Source: Dastarcus helophoroides
Taxonomy: Eukaryota; Arthropoda; Insecta; Coleoptera; Bothrideridae
Assembly (NCBI GenBank): GCA_028583605.1
Contig: CM053328.1
Location: 846,501 to 910,500, forward strand
Direction of reading: 5' to 3'
DNA length: 64,000 bases
Shown here: one piece after another, positions 11,719 to 22,514 of the stretch
Numbering within the stretch: the stretch's first letter is position 1
How the letters are laid out: every line of letters starts with the position of its first letter
Notes under the pieces: model-generated
The model's database searches: none
Seen by the model: the letters and a program-made list of their open reading frames with translations, nothing else
Told to the model about the DNA's origin: nothing
Translations under genes and position numbers: made by a program

Positions 11719-12552
11719 ATAACATAGGCGTAGCTAAAATAGGGCAGGGTAAGGCGCTTGCTTCCCCCTAGCTCATGCCGTTAAATAAAATTTATATTCA
11801 ACTGAGAAGACTTTATCTAAAAAATTTCCATTCGATAGAATTCGTTCTTCTTTAAGGTATTGACATTTTCTCGCTATTTTGACCTATTTCTCAGAATTCG
11901 TCTTTTTCATAAATTTCTTTCGAAATTTCAAACTTATTCCTAAAATTCGATTTCTTTTATCAGAATTCGACTTTAGTCAAAATTTAAAATTTTTACTTCA
12001 ACATTATTTTTCGAAATTCTACTATTTCTCAAAATTCGTTTTTTCCGGAAACTTCAACTTTTCTTTAAATTTTGATTTTCTGAAAATTTTTATTTATTTA
12101 TCAAGATTTACCCTTTTCCTCAAAATTTGGTCGATTTTTTAATAAAAATATTTATCTGGAAATTGTTATTTCTAACTTTTTTAGAAATTTGTAAACAAAC
12201 AAAAATTTCGACAAAAATTTTCTCTGGAATGGTTTATAACTAATCTACAACTTGTTTCTCAAAATGTCGACGTTTATCTCAATAGCGAATTTTCTGAAGG
12301 AGGGCAGATCAGGGCGCATGTCTGCCTCTGATTGAAGCGCTCAAAAGAAAATTCTAGAAATTACATTTTTCTCAAAATGTGTCTTTTTTCCAAAATTTTG
12401 ACAAAATTTAACTTCCTCTAAAGAATTTCGAGTGTTTACTAAATTTCGACTTTTTTCTCAAAATTTCAATCTTTTTTTTTGTTTTTCAAGGAAAAAAAAT
12501 CAAAATTTACAGTAAAATACGAATTTAAAAAAATCGAAACTTGGATACTTTT

Positions 12553-12629
12553 TTGTTTTTTTCAATTTATTTAACATTTCTTCGGCCCAGTTTGGCAATA
12601 TTTAAATTTTTATGGTTTGTTGACAATTT
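12553..12629 (-). mobile_element. P1 end fragment with 12-bp TSD
   Basis: A 77-bp antisense P1 terminus (ttcttcggcccagtttgg, ttatggtttgttgacaat) between exact duplications TTGGATACTTTT (12541-12552 and 12630-12641). Confidence 0.82.
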
Positions 12630-13071
12630 TTGGATACTTTTCTCAAAGTCTGTCTTTTTTTGCAAATTTGAAATTTATTCTAAAATCCCAATCTGAATAT
12701 TTTCCTAGAAATTTGTATCTTTCTTAAAATTTTGACTTTTTTTCAAGATTCGTTCTTTTCATAAACGTATTCTCAAAATTGTACTATTTCTTAAAGTTTG
12801 ATATTTTTCTGAAAAATTTTGGTCCTTGATGCTTCAGTTTTTCTAGAAATGTCGACTGTCAGGTTTTTCTGAAGACTTTGATCTTTTGGAATTTGATTTT
12901 TCAAAAATTTTGACAGGTTTCTTAAAATTTGTCTTTTTCTCGAAACGATCGATTTTTATATTAAAATTTGATATTCATCTTTCCTAAAAATTTTGAGTTT
13001 TTCTCTCAAAATTAGTTTAAATTTAGACTTTTTTTAAATTTGACTCCAGAAATTTAAACTTCATATTTCGC

Positions 13072-13185
13072 TCATTCTTCATGGTAGACCCTTATTGACC
13101 GGAAATATTATGTCAACAAACCATAAAAATTTAAATATTTCCAAACTGGGCCGAAGAAATGTTAAATAAATTGAAAAAAAAAACA
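13072..13185 (+). mobile_element. P1 insertion with inverted tail and 12-bp TSD
   Basis: Begins with the inverted tail (ttcttcatggtagaccc, ttgaccggaaatattatg), joined to a sense P1 end (caaccataaaaattta in shorter form, ccaaactgggccgaag, aataaattgaaaaaaa). Exact target duplication TTCATATTTCGC at 13060-13071 and 13186-13197. Confidence 0.82.
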
Positions 13186-14731
13186 TTCATATTTCGCCTT
13201 ATTTTCGAAATTTTACCTTTTATTCAAAATGCGATTATTAAAATTTAAATATTATGTCAAAATTAGAATAAAAAAGTAATAATTTCGAAAAAGTGTTTTT
13301 GGAACTTGCGAATTTTTTCAGAATATTTGACCTTTGAAATTTTTAAAATTTTCAGCATTTTTCAAGTTTTTCCAAAACGTTGGGATTATTCAGTTTTGAT
13401 TTTCTAAAAAACACTTTCACAAAATGGGGTTTTTTCTCAAAATTCGTCACTTTCGAAATTACAACTTTATTTTACTTTTTTCTCCCAAAATTGAACTTTC
13501 TTTTTTTTTAATATTCTGTTTTTTTTGAATTTTTGTTTAATTTAATTTTCCGAATATTTTATGTTTCTCAAAATTTGCCTTATTCTGGAAATGTTGAGTC
13601 GTACTTCAAATAGGGAGGTTTTATGCTTCTGGAAATCTCCACTTAAGGTGAACAATTTTTCTGAAAATTACGTCTTTTTTTCACAAAACTACACCTTGTA
13701 AAATATAATTTTTTCGAGCTTCTGACATTTTTGGAGATTTTTCGAAAGATTGGGATTTTATTTTAAACACGATTTTCTAAACATTCTAACTTTGTCCCAA
13801 AATTCGTTTATTTCTCGATATTCGTCTCTCTTAAAATTAAACTTTCTCTTGAAAATGTTCACTTTTCTTCAAGAGATTTCAACCTTTTTCTCGGGCATTT
13901 CGATGATATTTTTGAAAAATCATTATTTTTCGAAATCTTCGAGATTTTGATAGTTTTTTGAAATTTTCCAAAAGGTTAGATTTTTATTTTAGATTCAATT
14001 TTCTGACTGTTTTCGCAAAGTTTGGCTCTATTTTCAAATTTCAAGGTTATTCTGAAAATTCGAATTATCAGTTCATGTAGTTAAACGAAAATATGCATGT
14101 ACTCAATCGAAACCTTTTCAAGTTTTTTTTTATCAATTTTTCAAAATAATTCTTGCCCCTCCCTGAACGAAATCCTGCCTACGCCCATGAGTTTTAATGA
14201 TGTTGCTTGACGAGAAATGTAAAGTTATAAATAAATAAATTTAGACTTTTAAAATTGTTTATGGGAAACTAAGAAAAATTAATAAATACCAAAATAACAA
14301 ATTATTAATCATGATAAATTAAGGTGCATTAATGTTTTAAAAGAATCAGGGATTCAGAAATGATGATGGCTGCTCTAATATAAAAGCATAACCCAACGAC
14401 AGTTGACAGGTGAAATGAAAGACGGGAATTCCCCGAATTGTAAACACGAAGAAAATGGAGTACTATCAGGCTTTGTTTGGCCCTTGCAGTTGGCAGCACC
14501 TGTGGCACTGGTACGAAATTTCGTCCATGTGAAAGAGAAGGAAAGAAACATTCATTGGAGCGAAGGAGACAGATATCAGCGCGATTACTACCACACAAGA
14601 GAGCAGCGAGTCGAGTTTTATGATGCAAATAGAATTCCTACTATCGCACGAGTACGCGAGGCCCCCTGCAAGAGCGAAGCCCCGGGCGGTTGCCCTCCTC
14701 GCCACCACCAAAGGCCGCCTCTGTTGGTAAC

Positions 14732-14883
14732 ACGGTGATGGTCAACGAAACCAAAAGTTTACCCCTTATCGGGAATCGCTAAATGCACCTAAAGTTTTCA
14801 CTTCAAAACTTAGGTGTTCATAGGGGCTGCTGATAGCAATGAAAATTTAAAAAATTAAAATAAAAATGATTAATTGTAAATAT
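14732..14883. other. Short spacer before the first solo LTR
   Basis: The first bases (cggtgatggtcaacg) look like the continuation of the SINE-like repeat interrupted by the hAT element; the rest is AT-rich and unassigned. Confidence 0.4.
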
Positions 14884-15208
14884 TGTAATAAAATGTAATT
14901 ATAAAGTTTAGTTGGACATTTTCTAGAAAATTTGATAAGGGAAAGCGGCCGCGATAACAAATCAACGTTCCAGAAATTTCGGCAAACGATGAGTCCTTAT
15001 CTGCTTGTTCCTTCTAGAACCCGAAGCGGGACCTATATAAGTCGGTCGGCTTTTCCTCAGTTAGTTAGAAGTCAATGAATAAGTTAGTTAATTAAACAAT
15101 GTGTAGTTGGTCAGTAAATGAATTACAAGTGTAGTGTTCCAGAATCAGTTGGAAATAAAGTGGTTACAATTCACAAGTGTTAATCATTCGAGCTGATAAC
15201 GCGCAACA
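14884..15208 (+). mobile_element. Solo LTR 1, TSD ATAT
   Basis: Starts TGTAATAAAATG and ends CGCAACA, flanked by ATAT (14880-14883, 15209-15212). Family landmarks: AAGCGGCCGCGATAAC (14943), ACCTATATAAGTCGG as a TATA-type promoter (about 15030), TTCTAGAA, and AATAAAG as a poly(A) signal (about 15165). The 4-bp duplication and TG...CA ends fit a Ty3/gypsy-type retrotransposon. No internal region adjoins it. Confidence 0.88.
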
Positions 15209-15347
15209 ATATAAATTCACTCTAAAGTAATACTAATACGTGTTCCAGAATCAGTTGGAAATAAAGTGGTTACAATTCATAAGTGTTAATCATTCGAACT
15301 GGATAACGCCCAACAATATAAATTTCACTCTAAAGTAATACTAATAC
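15134..15347 (+). repeat. 106-bp tandem duplication across the LTR 3' border
   Basis: The 3' third of solo LTR 1 plus about 30 bp of flank (gtgttccagaatcagttgg ... actaatac) is repeated head to tail with period 106 (15134 and 15240). Because the flank is included, the duplication happened after the LTR inserted. Confidence 0.85.
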
Positions 15348-16189
15348 GTGAACTGTCCACTTTACCACGTTTGACGTTTTAGGATAATGCCCGCCTTTTA
15401 CTTGTTAACTATTATTTAATTAGTCGAGAGTAGTTTGCGATCCAAGGATGTTGACGAGGCGATCGTTTGGGTGGAGAATGTAATTAAAAGATATAAGGCG
15501 GGTGGGACCGCCGTAGTTAGTAGAAAGCTCAGAATCCGGTATGTAGGACACGACGTTGGCCGGAGGTGAGAACGGTCAAGCTTTTGCAAACTATCTCCAA
15601 CTACCCTCTAAATTGATGGTAACTGTTTGGGCTAACAGTGCAACGAACGTAGACTGAATTCTGATGCTCTTTCTTTTGCAAACTTGGAAATCTCATCTAC
15701 GGTCCTTGCGGTTAACTAAAACAGACTGTCTTGACATTCTCGGAGCGAGTATTGCACCGAAGCGAAATGACGATATTACTCGAGTTATTATTTGCTTAAA
15801 ACGACCATGGAGGCAAATTGTCGTAGAAAATTTAACGCGATCAATTAATTTAATGTACTTGATTTGAAACTACAGTTATTATCAGTAATTGTGACCGTTT
15901 TGCTTAAAAAAAAATTGAGGATTATTTACACAATTTTGATAAAACCCTGTAAACGACAGCAGCATTCGAAATTTTACTTTTAAATCAATTTTGAGCACTG
16001 AAACAATTTTGAGAGTATTTTTTCTGGCACGCTTACCCAACATTTTCGATGAAAATACTTTTAACCAGAGGTTATGTATATGTTGTAGCTGAAATAATAA
16101 ATGTCAGGCGGTAAGTTAAGGTTCTTGTATTAGGGGTTGCAAAATCACATGCACTAAATAAAAGCGCCCTCGGCGTGACATGCGTTTAG
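15348..16189. other. Non-coding, mostly unique sequence
   Basis: The stretch 15420-15850 is less AT-rich; the 67-codon frame at 15664-15867 has no recognisable domain. No repeat assigned. Confidence 0.35.
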
Positions 16190-16193
16190 GTAT

Positions 16194-16559
16194 TGTTACG
16201 TGCTTTATCGGTTCGAATTGATTAACACGTGAATTGAATAATACCCACGTTATTTTCAAATTCAACTCGGATCACCACAACTGAACAATTAACTCACTTA
16301 TTATTGCCTTCTGCTAACTCACTAACTACACTGACTCTAACTAACTTCCTCGAGGGAAAGCTGACCGCCTTATATAGTTTTGGCTCCCGGCTTCTAGAAC
16401 TTTTCGGTAGATAAGGCTTATCGTTTGCCGAAATTTCTGCTTATCTGCCGTTTGTTTCGTTATCGCGGCCGCTTTCTCCTTATCAGATCCTTCTAGAAAC
16501 TTTTCTTATGTACTAAATCCTTTTCTAAATTCTATTCTATCTATTTACATTGCGTTACA
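16194..16559 (-). mobile_element. Solo LTR 2 (minus), TSD GTAT
   Basis: Reads TGTTACG...GCGTTACA on the plus strand, flanked by exact GTAT (16190-16193, 16560-16563). Reverse-oriented landmarks: GTTATCGCGGCCGCTTTC, GCCTTATATAGTTTTG, CTCGAGGGAAAG. Same family as the other six LTRs, of the longer 360-380-bp subtype. Confidence 0.9.
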
Positions 16560-16563
16560 GTAT

Positions 16564-17226
16564 GTTAAAACAAATTGAATTTTCTGTAATGAAACAGTCG
16601 ATCGAGCTACAGTTGAAAGTATTTACAACCAGTTATCATACACCAATTTCGGCCTCAATAATGTAGTATTCTATTGTTGTAAACATTTTCAACTTTAGTC
16701 AGCCATATAATTACTCAAGAGATCTAAATCCTACACATTTGGTTTTAGAACTTTTGGTGTTTACGGTTTTTCGTTTCGTTTTTCGAGATATTATAAATAA
16801 GCTGCTGGTACCTTCTTGTCCATTTTTAAAGATTTCTTAAAAAGTACATGACATAAGTCTGGATTGTATTAAAATTATTTATCCAATTAGTAACCCATCG
16901 GTCAATGGCAATCAGTAATTTATTTCCCATTAATTTCTCAACTTAAATAACTTTTAAGAACATATTTTTTCGTATGCTTTCACAAATTGTAACTTTTCAT
17001 CTCACACAAGTATTAATGTCACTTGGCCAACGTGTGCAAGAACACATCTCACGTCTTACATTCAACTTCTCGAGAATTTCGTGTCCGGATGAAGCGTTAA
17101 TTCCAATTTACTTACAAACTAAGGTGATGAGGATTAAACACGAAACTTCTGCGGAAAGTTTGTGGCTGAAGATTATAATGTAACACTTAGTAAGTTAAAA
17201 TAATGCTATTAATTTAAGCTGGAAAA
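16564..17226. other. Unique sequence up to hAT-like element
   Basis: No feature assigned. A 69-codon frame at 16974-17183 in slightly less AT-rich DNA carries no recognisable domain. The last eight bases, CTGGAAAA (17219-17226), are the left target duplication of the next element. Confidence 0.4.
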
Positions 17227-18876
17227 GAGTGGCGACTCGTAGCCAAAACTAATGGGGGTGCTGCTTAGCGTTTTAAAATTTTTAAGATTTCGACTGAAAA
17301 TTTCGACATTTTCGAAACGTTACTTTTCGAAAATTTTAGATTTCTTTGAAAACTTGACAATGAAAATTTTTGGTAATATGGCGTTTTTTGAAAGGTTGGA
17401 TTTTTTTCCAAATTTCGACTGTATTGCAAAATTTGAATTTTTTCTTGTAATCTCGAACTTGTTTTATTTTTAAGTATTGACTTTTCTGAAAAACTGTGAA
17501 TACTCTTTTAAAAATTTCCGTATTTTCGTAAATATTTAGAATTTTCAGTGTTCTGTTTTTTGTAATTTTTTTTGAAAATTAATTATTACATTTTTTAAAA
17601 TTTTTACCATTTGGACATTCTTACTTTTTCTGAAAATGTAAATTTTTTCAAGACTGGACTTTTGACTTTTTAAATTTTCGACTTTTTTCTAATCATCTTT
17701 GTTTATAATTTTTTTCTGAAAAATTATAATTTTTTTTTATTGAAAATTATGATTCTTAATAATTTTGACTGGTTTTTATTTGAATGTCCACTATTTCTCA
17801 AAACTTCGACTTTTTTTGAAAAGTTTCGATTATTTTTTGATATTTTTTGTTGAAAATTTCGCTACTTCTTAATTTTCGAACGTCTCAAAATTTCGATTTT
17901 TTTGAAATTTTATAAAATGTTTGACATTTTTTAAAATTTTAATTTTTTTAACCTGAAATTTAAACTTCTTAAAAAAATGTTCCACCTTGATTCAAAATTT
18001 TAACTTCCAAAAATTTAAACTTTTTTCAAAATTTTAACTTCCCAATATTTCGATTTTTGAAAACCTCGATATATCAGAAATCTTCACTTATTTTCAATAT
18101 TCCGGTTTCGAAAATTTTGTTTTATATTGAAAAGTTGAGTGCCAATTTCCCAACTATTCAATTCAAAATTTAAACCTTTTTCACATTTCGAATTATTTCG
18201 TAAATTCGATAAAAATTCTCAAATCTTTTGCAAATTTTGAGATTTTTTTTATATCGACTATAAAATTTCGACCTTTTCTTTTAAGAATTTCTTCTTTTGC
18301 AAAATTTTGACTTCTTTTGGAAATTTGAAAGATTTTGAAAATTTTTGCCTTATCAACAAGTTTCGACTTCTTTATTGAAAATTTTTCTCAATGTGCATTT
18401 TTTTGAAATTTTCGACTTTTTATTTTAATTCCCACTTTGTTGAAAATTCCGACCTTTTTCAAATGTTCGAATTTTCAAAATCTTGATCATTTTCCAAAAT
18501 TTGAAAGTTTTGGAAAACTTAAAAATTTTGACTATTTTTTATTACAACTATTTTCAAATTCTTCATGGTAGACTCTTATTGACCGGAAATATTATGTTCT
18601 TTTCAATTTATTTAACAATTCTTCGGCCCAGTTTGGCAATATTTAAATTTTTATGGTTTGTTGACAATTTTATAAACAGTTTTTGAAATGCGACTACGTG
18701 ATATTTAAATTTATTGAAATCGTCACTTCATGACAGTTCACAAATTAAGAGGTTAGTTTATTTTACATAGAATAGGAATAATCAAAAATAGAAGACCAAA
18801 AATTAGATATGGAAAAATAAAAATTTGTTATTTTGATAAATTAGGAAAATATAAAAATACATAAAAAAGGCTTGTA

Positions 18877-18924
18877 GCACTGGACATCGATGTTTCGCTC
18901 TCATTTGAGCTCGTACAGCAGTGC
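18877..18924 (-). ncRNA. Type I hammerhead ribozyme motif with one inserted core base (P1)
   Basis: On the minus strand: stem I GCACTG (18924-18919) pairs with CAGTGC (18882-18877). The core reads CTGTACGA (18918-18911), which is CTGACGA with one extra T. Stem II is GCTC/GAGC with loop AAATGA. GAAA is intact. Stem III is the perfect palindrome ACATCGATGT (18093-type length, 18893-18884 on the reverse) and the cleavage-site base is C (18883). A palindromic, loop-less stem III is typical of hammerheads that act as dimers in Penelope-like elements. The inserted base in the core probably weakens or stops cleavage. Confidence 0.72.
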
Positions 18925-18939
18925 ATAACATGGAAAGGG

Positions 18940-19722
18940 AACCTAACCTAACCTAACCTAACCTAACCTAACCTAACCTAACCTAACCTAACCAACTAAC
19001 CACCTAACCTAACCTAACCTAACCTAAACTAACCTAACCTAACTAACTACCTAACTAACTAACCTAACCTAACCTAATCTACCTAATCTAACTACCAAGC
19101 TCTGAAGTCTCTTCCGGACCAAGTTGGCAAATACTTTGGAGCAATAGTCAATTACATGTTTAAGTACCTAACCTAACCTAACCAACCTAACCTAACCTAA
19201 CCTAACCTAACCTAACCTAACCACACCTAACCTAACCAACCTAACCTAACCTAACCTAACCTAACTTAATCTAACCTAACCTAACTAAACCAACCTAACC
19301 TAACCTAACCTAACCTAACCTAACCTAACCTAACCTAACCTAACCTAACTAACCTAACCTAACCTAACCTAACCTAACCTTACCTAACCTAACTTACCTA
19401 ACCTAACCTAATCTAACCTAACCTAACCTAACAACCTAACCTAACCAACCTAACCTAACCTAACCTAACCTAACCTAACCTAACCTAACCTAACCTACCT
19501 AAACCTAACCTAACCTAACCTAATCTAACCCAACCTAACCTAACCTAACTAACCTAACCTAAACTAACCTAACCTAACCTAACATAACCTAACCTAACCT
19601 AACCTAAACCTAACCTACCTAACCTAACCTAACCTAACCTAACCTAACCTAACCTAACCTAACCTAACCTAACCTAACCTAACCTAACCTAACCTACCCA
19701 ACCTTAACGTAACCTAACCTAA
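18940..19722. repeat. Interstitial telomere-type (CCTAA/TTAGG)n array
   Basis: Tandem CCTAA pentamers, i.e. TTAGG on the minus strand, the ancestral arthropod telomere repeat. There are scattered single-base variants and a unique interruption at about 19097-19167. The array lies between P1 sequence and A-rich DNA inside the hAT-like element, so it is interstitial and not a chromosome end in this assembly. Confidence 0.95.
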
Positions 19723-21558
19723 GAAGAAATACTTAAAAATTAAAAAAAAATTTGTAACATATAAAAAAGAAAAAATCAAGAAATTTTAACATTTTCAAAA
19801 TGTTGACATTTTTCAAACTGTCGATCCTTTATTTGAAAATGGTAATTTTTTTAAGCCAGACATTTCTTAAATTTTTTATTGAAATTTTCGACTATTTCGT
19901 AAAATTTCGACTCTTTCTGAAAACTCGACTTATTTTTGAAAATTAAAAAGTTGCAACTTTTTAAAAAATTTTATTTATACATTTTTTAAACATTTCCAAT
20001 TAAATCTTACGACTTAAAAGAAAAGATTTTTTTTTGAACTTGAACTATTGAAAATTTCGACTTTTTTCAAAATTTTGCCTTTTCGAAATTGAAATTTTTT
20101 CATAATTATGAATTTTTCAATAATTTTGAGTGTTCTCCAATAATTAAAGAATTCAGCTTCTTTGAAAATTTAATTAAAAACTCTGCAATTTATTTTAAAT
20201 GTCGATATTTTTCTAAAAATTTGTCTTTTATTCAAATTCCCAGAATTATTGAAAATGTCGACCATTTTAAAAATTGAAATTTTGTTTTGAAACCTTTATA
20301 TTCTTAGGAAAATTTGAAAATGTTTTGAAAATTTTGCTTTTTTTAAAAAACTCGAATTTTCTAATAGCTTTAGCTTTGTTTTTCTTTTTAAATTTACATT
20401 TTTTGAGAAAAATTTCGAAATAACACTCAAATTTAAAAAAATAATATCAACAATTTCTATTTTTAAAATTGTGTAAAGTTTCGAAACAAATTTTCAAAAA
20501 AACTTGCATTTTATCTACAAATAAATTGCCAAAATTTGAATTTTAATCACAAAAAATTGACTTCAAGCTGGAATATTTGATTTTTGAAAGTTCTCTGAAA
20601 CTTTAAAATTATTAGAAAAAAATTAAATTAGAACAGTAAATTGCTAATGAATTTTTTTCAACATTTTGATTAAATTTAATTTCGAAATTTTGAAACTTTT
20701 AGAAATATTGACTTATTTTATCAAAAATTTCAATAGTTCCCATTTGAAAAGTCAAAATTATAAATATATTTTTGACAATTAATTTACTGCAAACAATTTT
20801 TTTATTTAATTTCTAAAATTTTTTTTTTTAAATATTGTTTACAAATAACAACTTTTTCTAGAAATGTGATCTGCGTTTTCTTGAAAATTTGAGTTATGGA
20901 TTTCGTTTTTTTTAAATCGAAATTTAAATTCTAAATTTGAACTTGGAAATTTCAAGAATAAATTTAACATTTTTAGGAAAATTGGAAATTCCGATTCAGA
21001 ATTCTTTTTGGTTCTGCAGCATTAGCAATTTTTAAAGAAATATCAAATTGTAAAAAAGGTTGGAATGTACAAGCTCCATTTTTTCTTGAAATTTTAATAT
21101 TTTTCCCAAAGTTTTCTTATTTTTATACAAATTTGAAGTTTATTTTTCCTAAATTTATACCTAATAATTTTCAGTTTTTTTATCAAAATTACAAAATAAA
21201 ATGAATTTTAAAATATCAAAATTTTATTAAAAAATTTTTTAATTTCCAAATTAAGAGAAATCAAAATTTTTTCAAGAAAAAATATTTTAAAGAGAAAATC
21301 TCCAGGGAAAGTTGATATCTTAAAAAAATTCTATGTATAAACTGTTTAGAGAAAAACACAAATTTCATAGGAAAAAAAAGCAAAATTTCTTAGAGAAAAA
21401 ATCGAAATTTAAAAAAAAATTTGAAATATCTTTGCAAGAAAGTCGAAATTTTTGGTTTTTTACAAAATGTTAAAATTTTTATAGAGCTTTCAGGGTTTTT
21501 TCCAAACATTTGTTGGCAGTTCCACAGTGCTTATACGCCAGCCGCCACTGCTGGAAAA

Positions 21559-22510
21559 TAAAACTATACAAAAATAAGTTGGTTGCAACAAAACTTCTGA
21601 TTTGATAAGCAACAGAACCGTTATCATGACCATCACATTATAGAAGCTAGTACATTAAATATTTTTTTGATAATTGCGACTAAACTGGTGCGATAGAAAT
21701 CACGAAATATACGGATCCCTTTATTGAATGTGTCGGAGTGCTGTATCGCAAAGCGACTCATGTGCAGGTGTGAGTTCCCTGATCGCGCTGTGTACTCTCC
21801 CTACTAGATCTTTTCTTGGGATGGAAACTTCGCGAACAGGGAAGTTTAGGAAATCCCTAGTAGAAAATCATTAGGCAATCTCGACCTTTTTTTAAGGTCA
21901 TCATTTTTCTTTAGACAATTGTCCTTTTCTTTCAACGCTCCATCTTTCTAAGAATTCGACTCTTTCTAAAAATTTATACTTTTTTAATTCGACTATCTTT
22001 TAAGTTTAAAATTGTTTGTCAAAAATTTGCCTTTTGCTATAAATTTAAACGATCTTTTAATAAAAGGGTAAACAGTTTGAGAAAAATATTTTAAAACGAT
22101 TTCCTTTTTACAAAATTCGTCTTTTCTATTTTCAAAATTTTGACTTATTCTCAAAATGTGACTTGTTTTTAATAAATAACTTTTTCAACTTTGTTCTAAA
22201 TTGCCACTGTCTCCAAAGTGTTGCCCTTTTTCTCAAAATTTTGACCTTTATTTCAAAATTCGTCAACAGTTCACAGTTTTAAAAATTGCTTTCTTTTTAG
22301 AATCTCGCCACGTTTCTGAAATATCAATTTTGACTCAATATTTATTTAAATTCAACTTTCTGCAAAGGCTTATTTCCCAAAATTGGTGGTTTTACATTTA
22401 TGCAAATCTCCACTTTTCTTTCTAAAATTTTTGTTAGAAAGTTTGACGTTGACGTTGCTCTAAAAACTTATTTTTGTCTTAAAATTTGGCTTTATTTGGG
22501 AAATTTTAAC
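21559..22510. other. Unique sequence, dispersed repeat, then AT-rich block
   Basis: 21690-21830 holds the second member of the dispersed repeat at 9590. From 21880 to 22510 the sequence is TTTCGAC/TCAAAATT-type low complexity; frames at 22201-22425 and 22400-22588 are by-products. Confidence 0.45.
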
Positions 22511-22514
22511 TTGT

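Larger units (their letters stand above)
11635..14189. mobile_element. Second DNA element nested in the hAT element, TSD AGTTATAA/AGTTTTAA
   Basis: The left end CATAGGCGTAGC and the right end, inward on minus, CATGGGCGTAGGC (to 14189) are imperfect inverted repeats of a type frequent at insect DNA-transposon ends. The original left start is at 11635, because a P1 insertion later duplicated ATAACATAGGCGT. Flanking octamers AGTTATAA (11627-11634) and AGTTTTAA (14190-14197) agree at 7 of 8 positions. The interior is AT-rich TTTCTCAAAATTCGAC-type sequence without coding capacity. Confidence 0.7.
11578..14723. mobile_element. hAT-type element with 8-bp TSD TTGGTAAC, interrupted by nested elements
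   Basis: The left end CAGGGGCGGCCTTAGCC (11578) and the right end, read inward on the minus strand, CAGAGGCGGCCTTTGG (to 14723) form short imperfect inverted repeats of hAT character. Both ends are flanked by TTGGTAAC (11570-11577 and 14724-14731), an exact 8-bp duplication. Own sequence remains only at 11578-11634 and 14198-14723; the middle is another element. The less AT-rich right part (14400-14720) carries overlapping frames on both strands, including 111 codons at 14403-14738 that run past the element end, so they are not taken as genes. No hAT transposase signature is visible. Confidence 0.8.
18558..19787 (-). mobile_element. P1 insertion (antisense) carrying a hammerhead motif and TTAGG array
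   Basis: Compared with the paralogous hAT-like copy near 29120-29160, this 1.2-kb block is extra. It starts attcttcatggta and ends near 19787, with near-identical flanks AACTATTTTCAA (18546-18557) and AACATTTTCAA (19788-19798), an imperfect TSD of about 11-12 bp. Order on the plus strand: P1 tail and 3' terminus (18558-18680), P1 body (18680-18875), hammerhead motif (18877-18924), spacer, TTAGG/CCTAA array (18940-19722), then about 65 bp of A-rich sequence. On the element's sense (minus) strand the array lies upstream and reads TTAGG. No reverse transcriptase frame is present. Confidence 0.7.
17227..21550 (+). mobile_element. Complete hAT-like AT-rich element, TSD CTGGAAAA
   Basis: The left end GAGTGGCGACTCGTAG (17227) and the right end, inward on minus, CAGTGGCGGCTGGCG (to 21550) are imperfect inverted repeats of about 11 bp. 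Exact 8-bp duplications CTGGAAAA stand at 17219-17226 and 21551-21558, which fits hAT integration. The 4.3-kb interior is quasi-periodic TTTCGAC/AAAATTT sequence without transposase, so the element is non-autonomous and unusually long for one. It carries a nested P1 insertion (18558-19787). Paralogues: 1-1838 (minus), 27221-30480 (plus) and a fragment near 22890-23100. Confidence 0.85.

Noticed and set aside
14403..14738. 111-codon frame in less AT-rich DNA
   Set aside because: It crosses the right end and TSD of the hAT element, and other frames overlap it on the opposite strand; no domain recognised.
18940..19722. True chromosome end
   Set aside because: Array is flanked on both sides by element sequence and lies inside a TSD-bounded hAT-like element, so it is interstitial.
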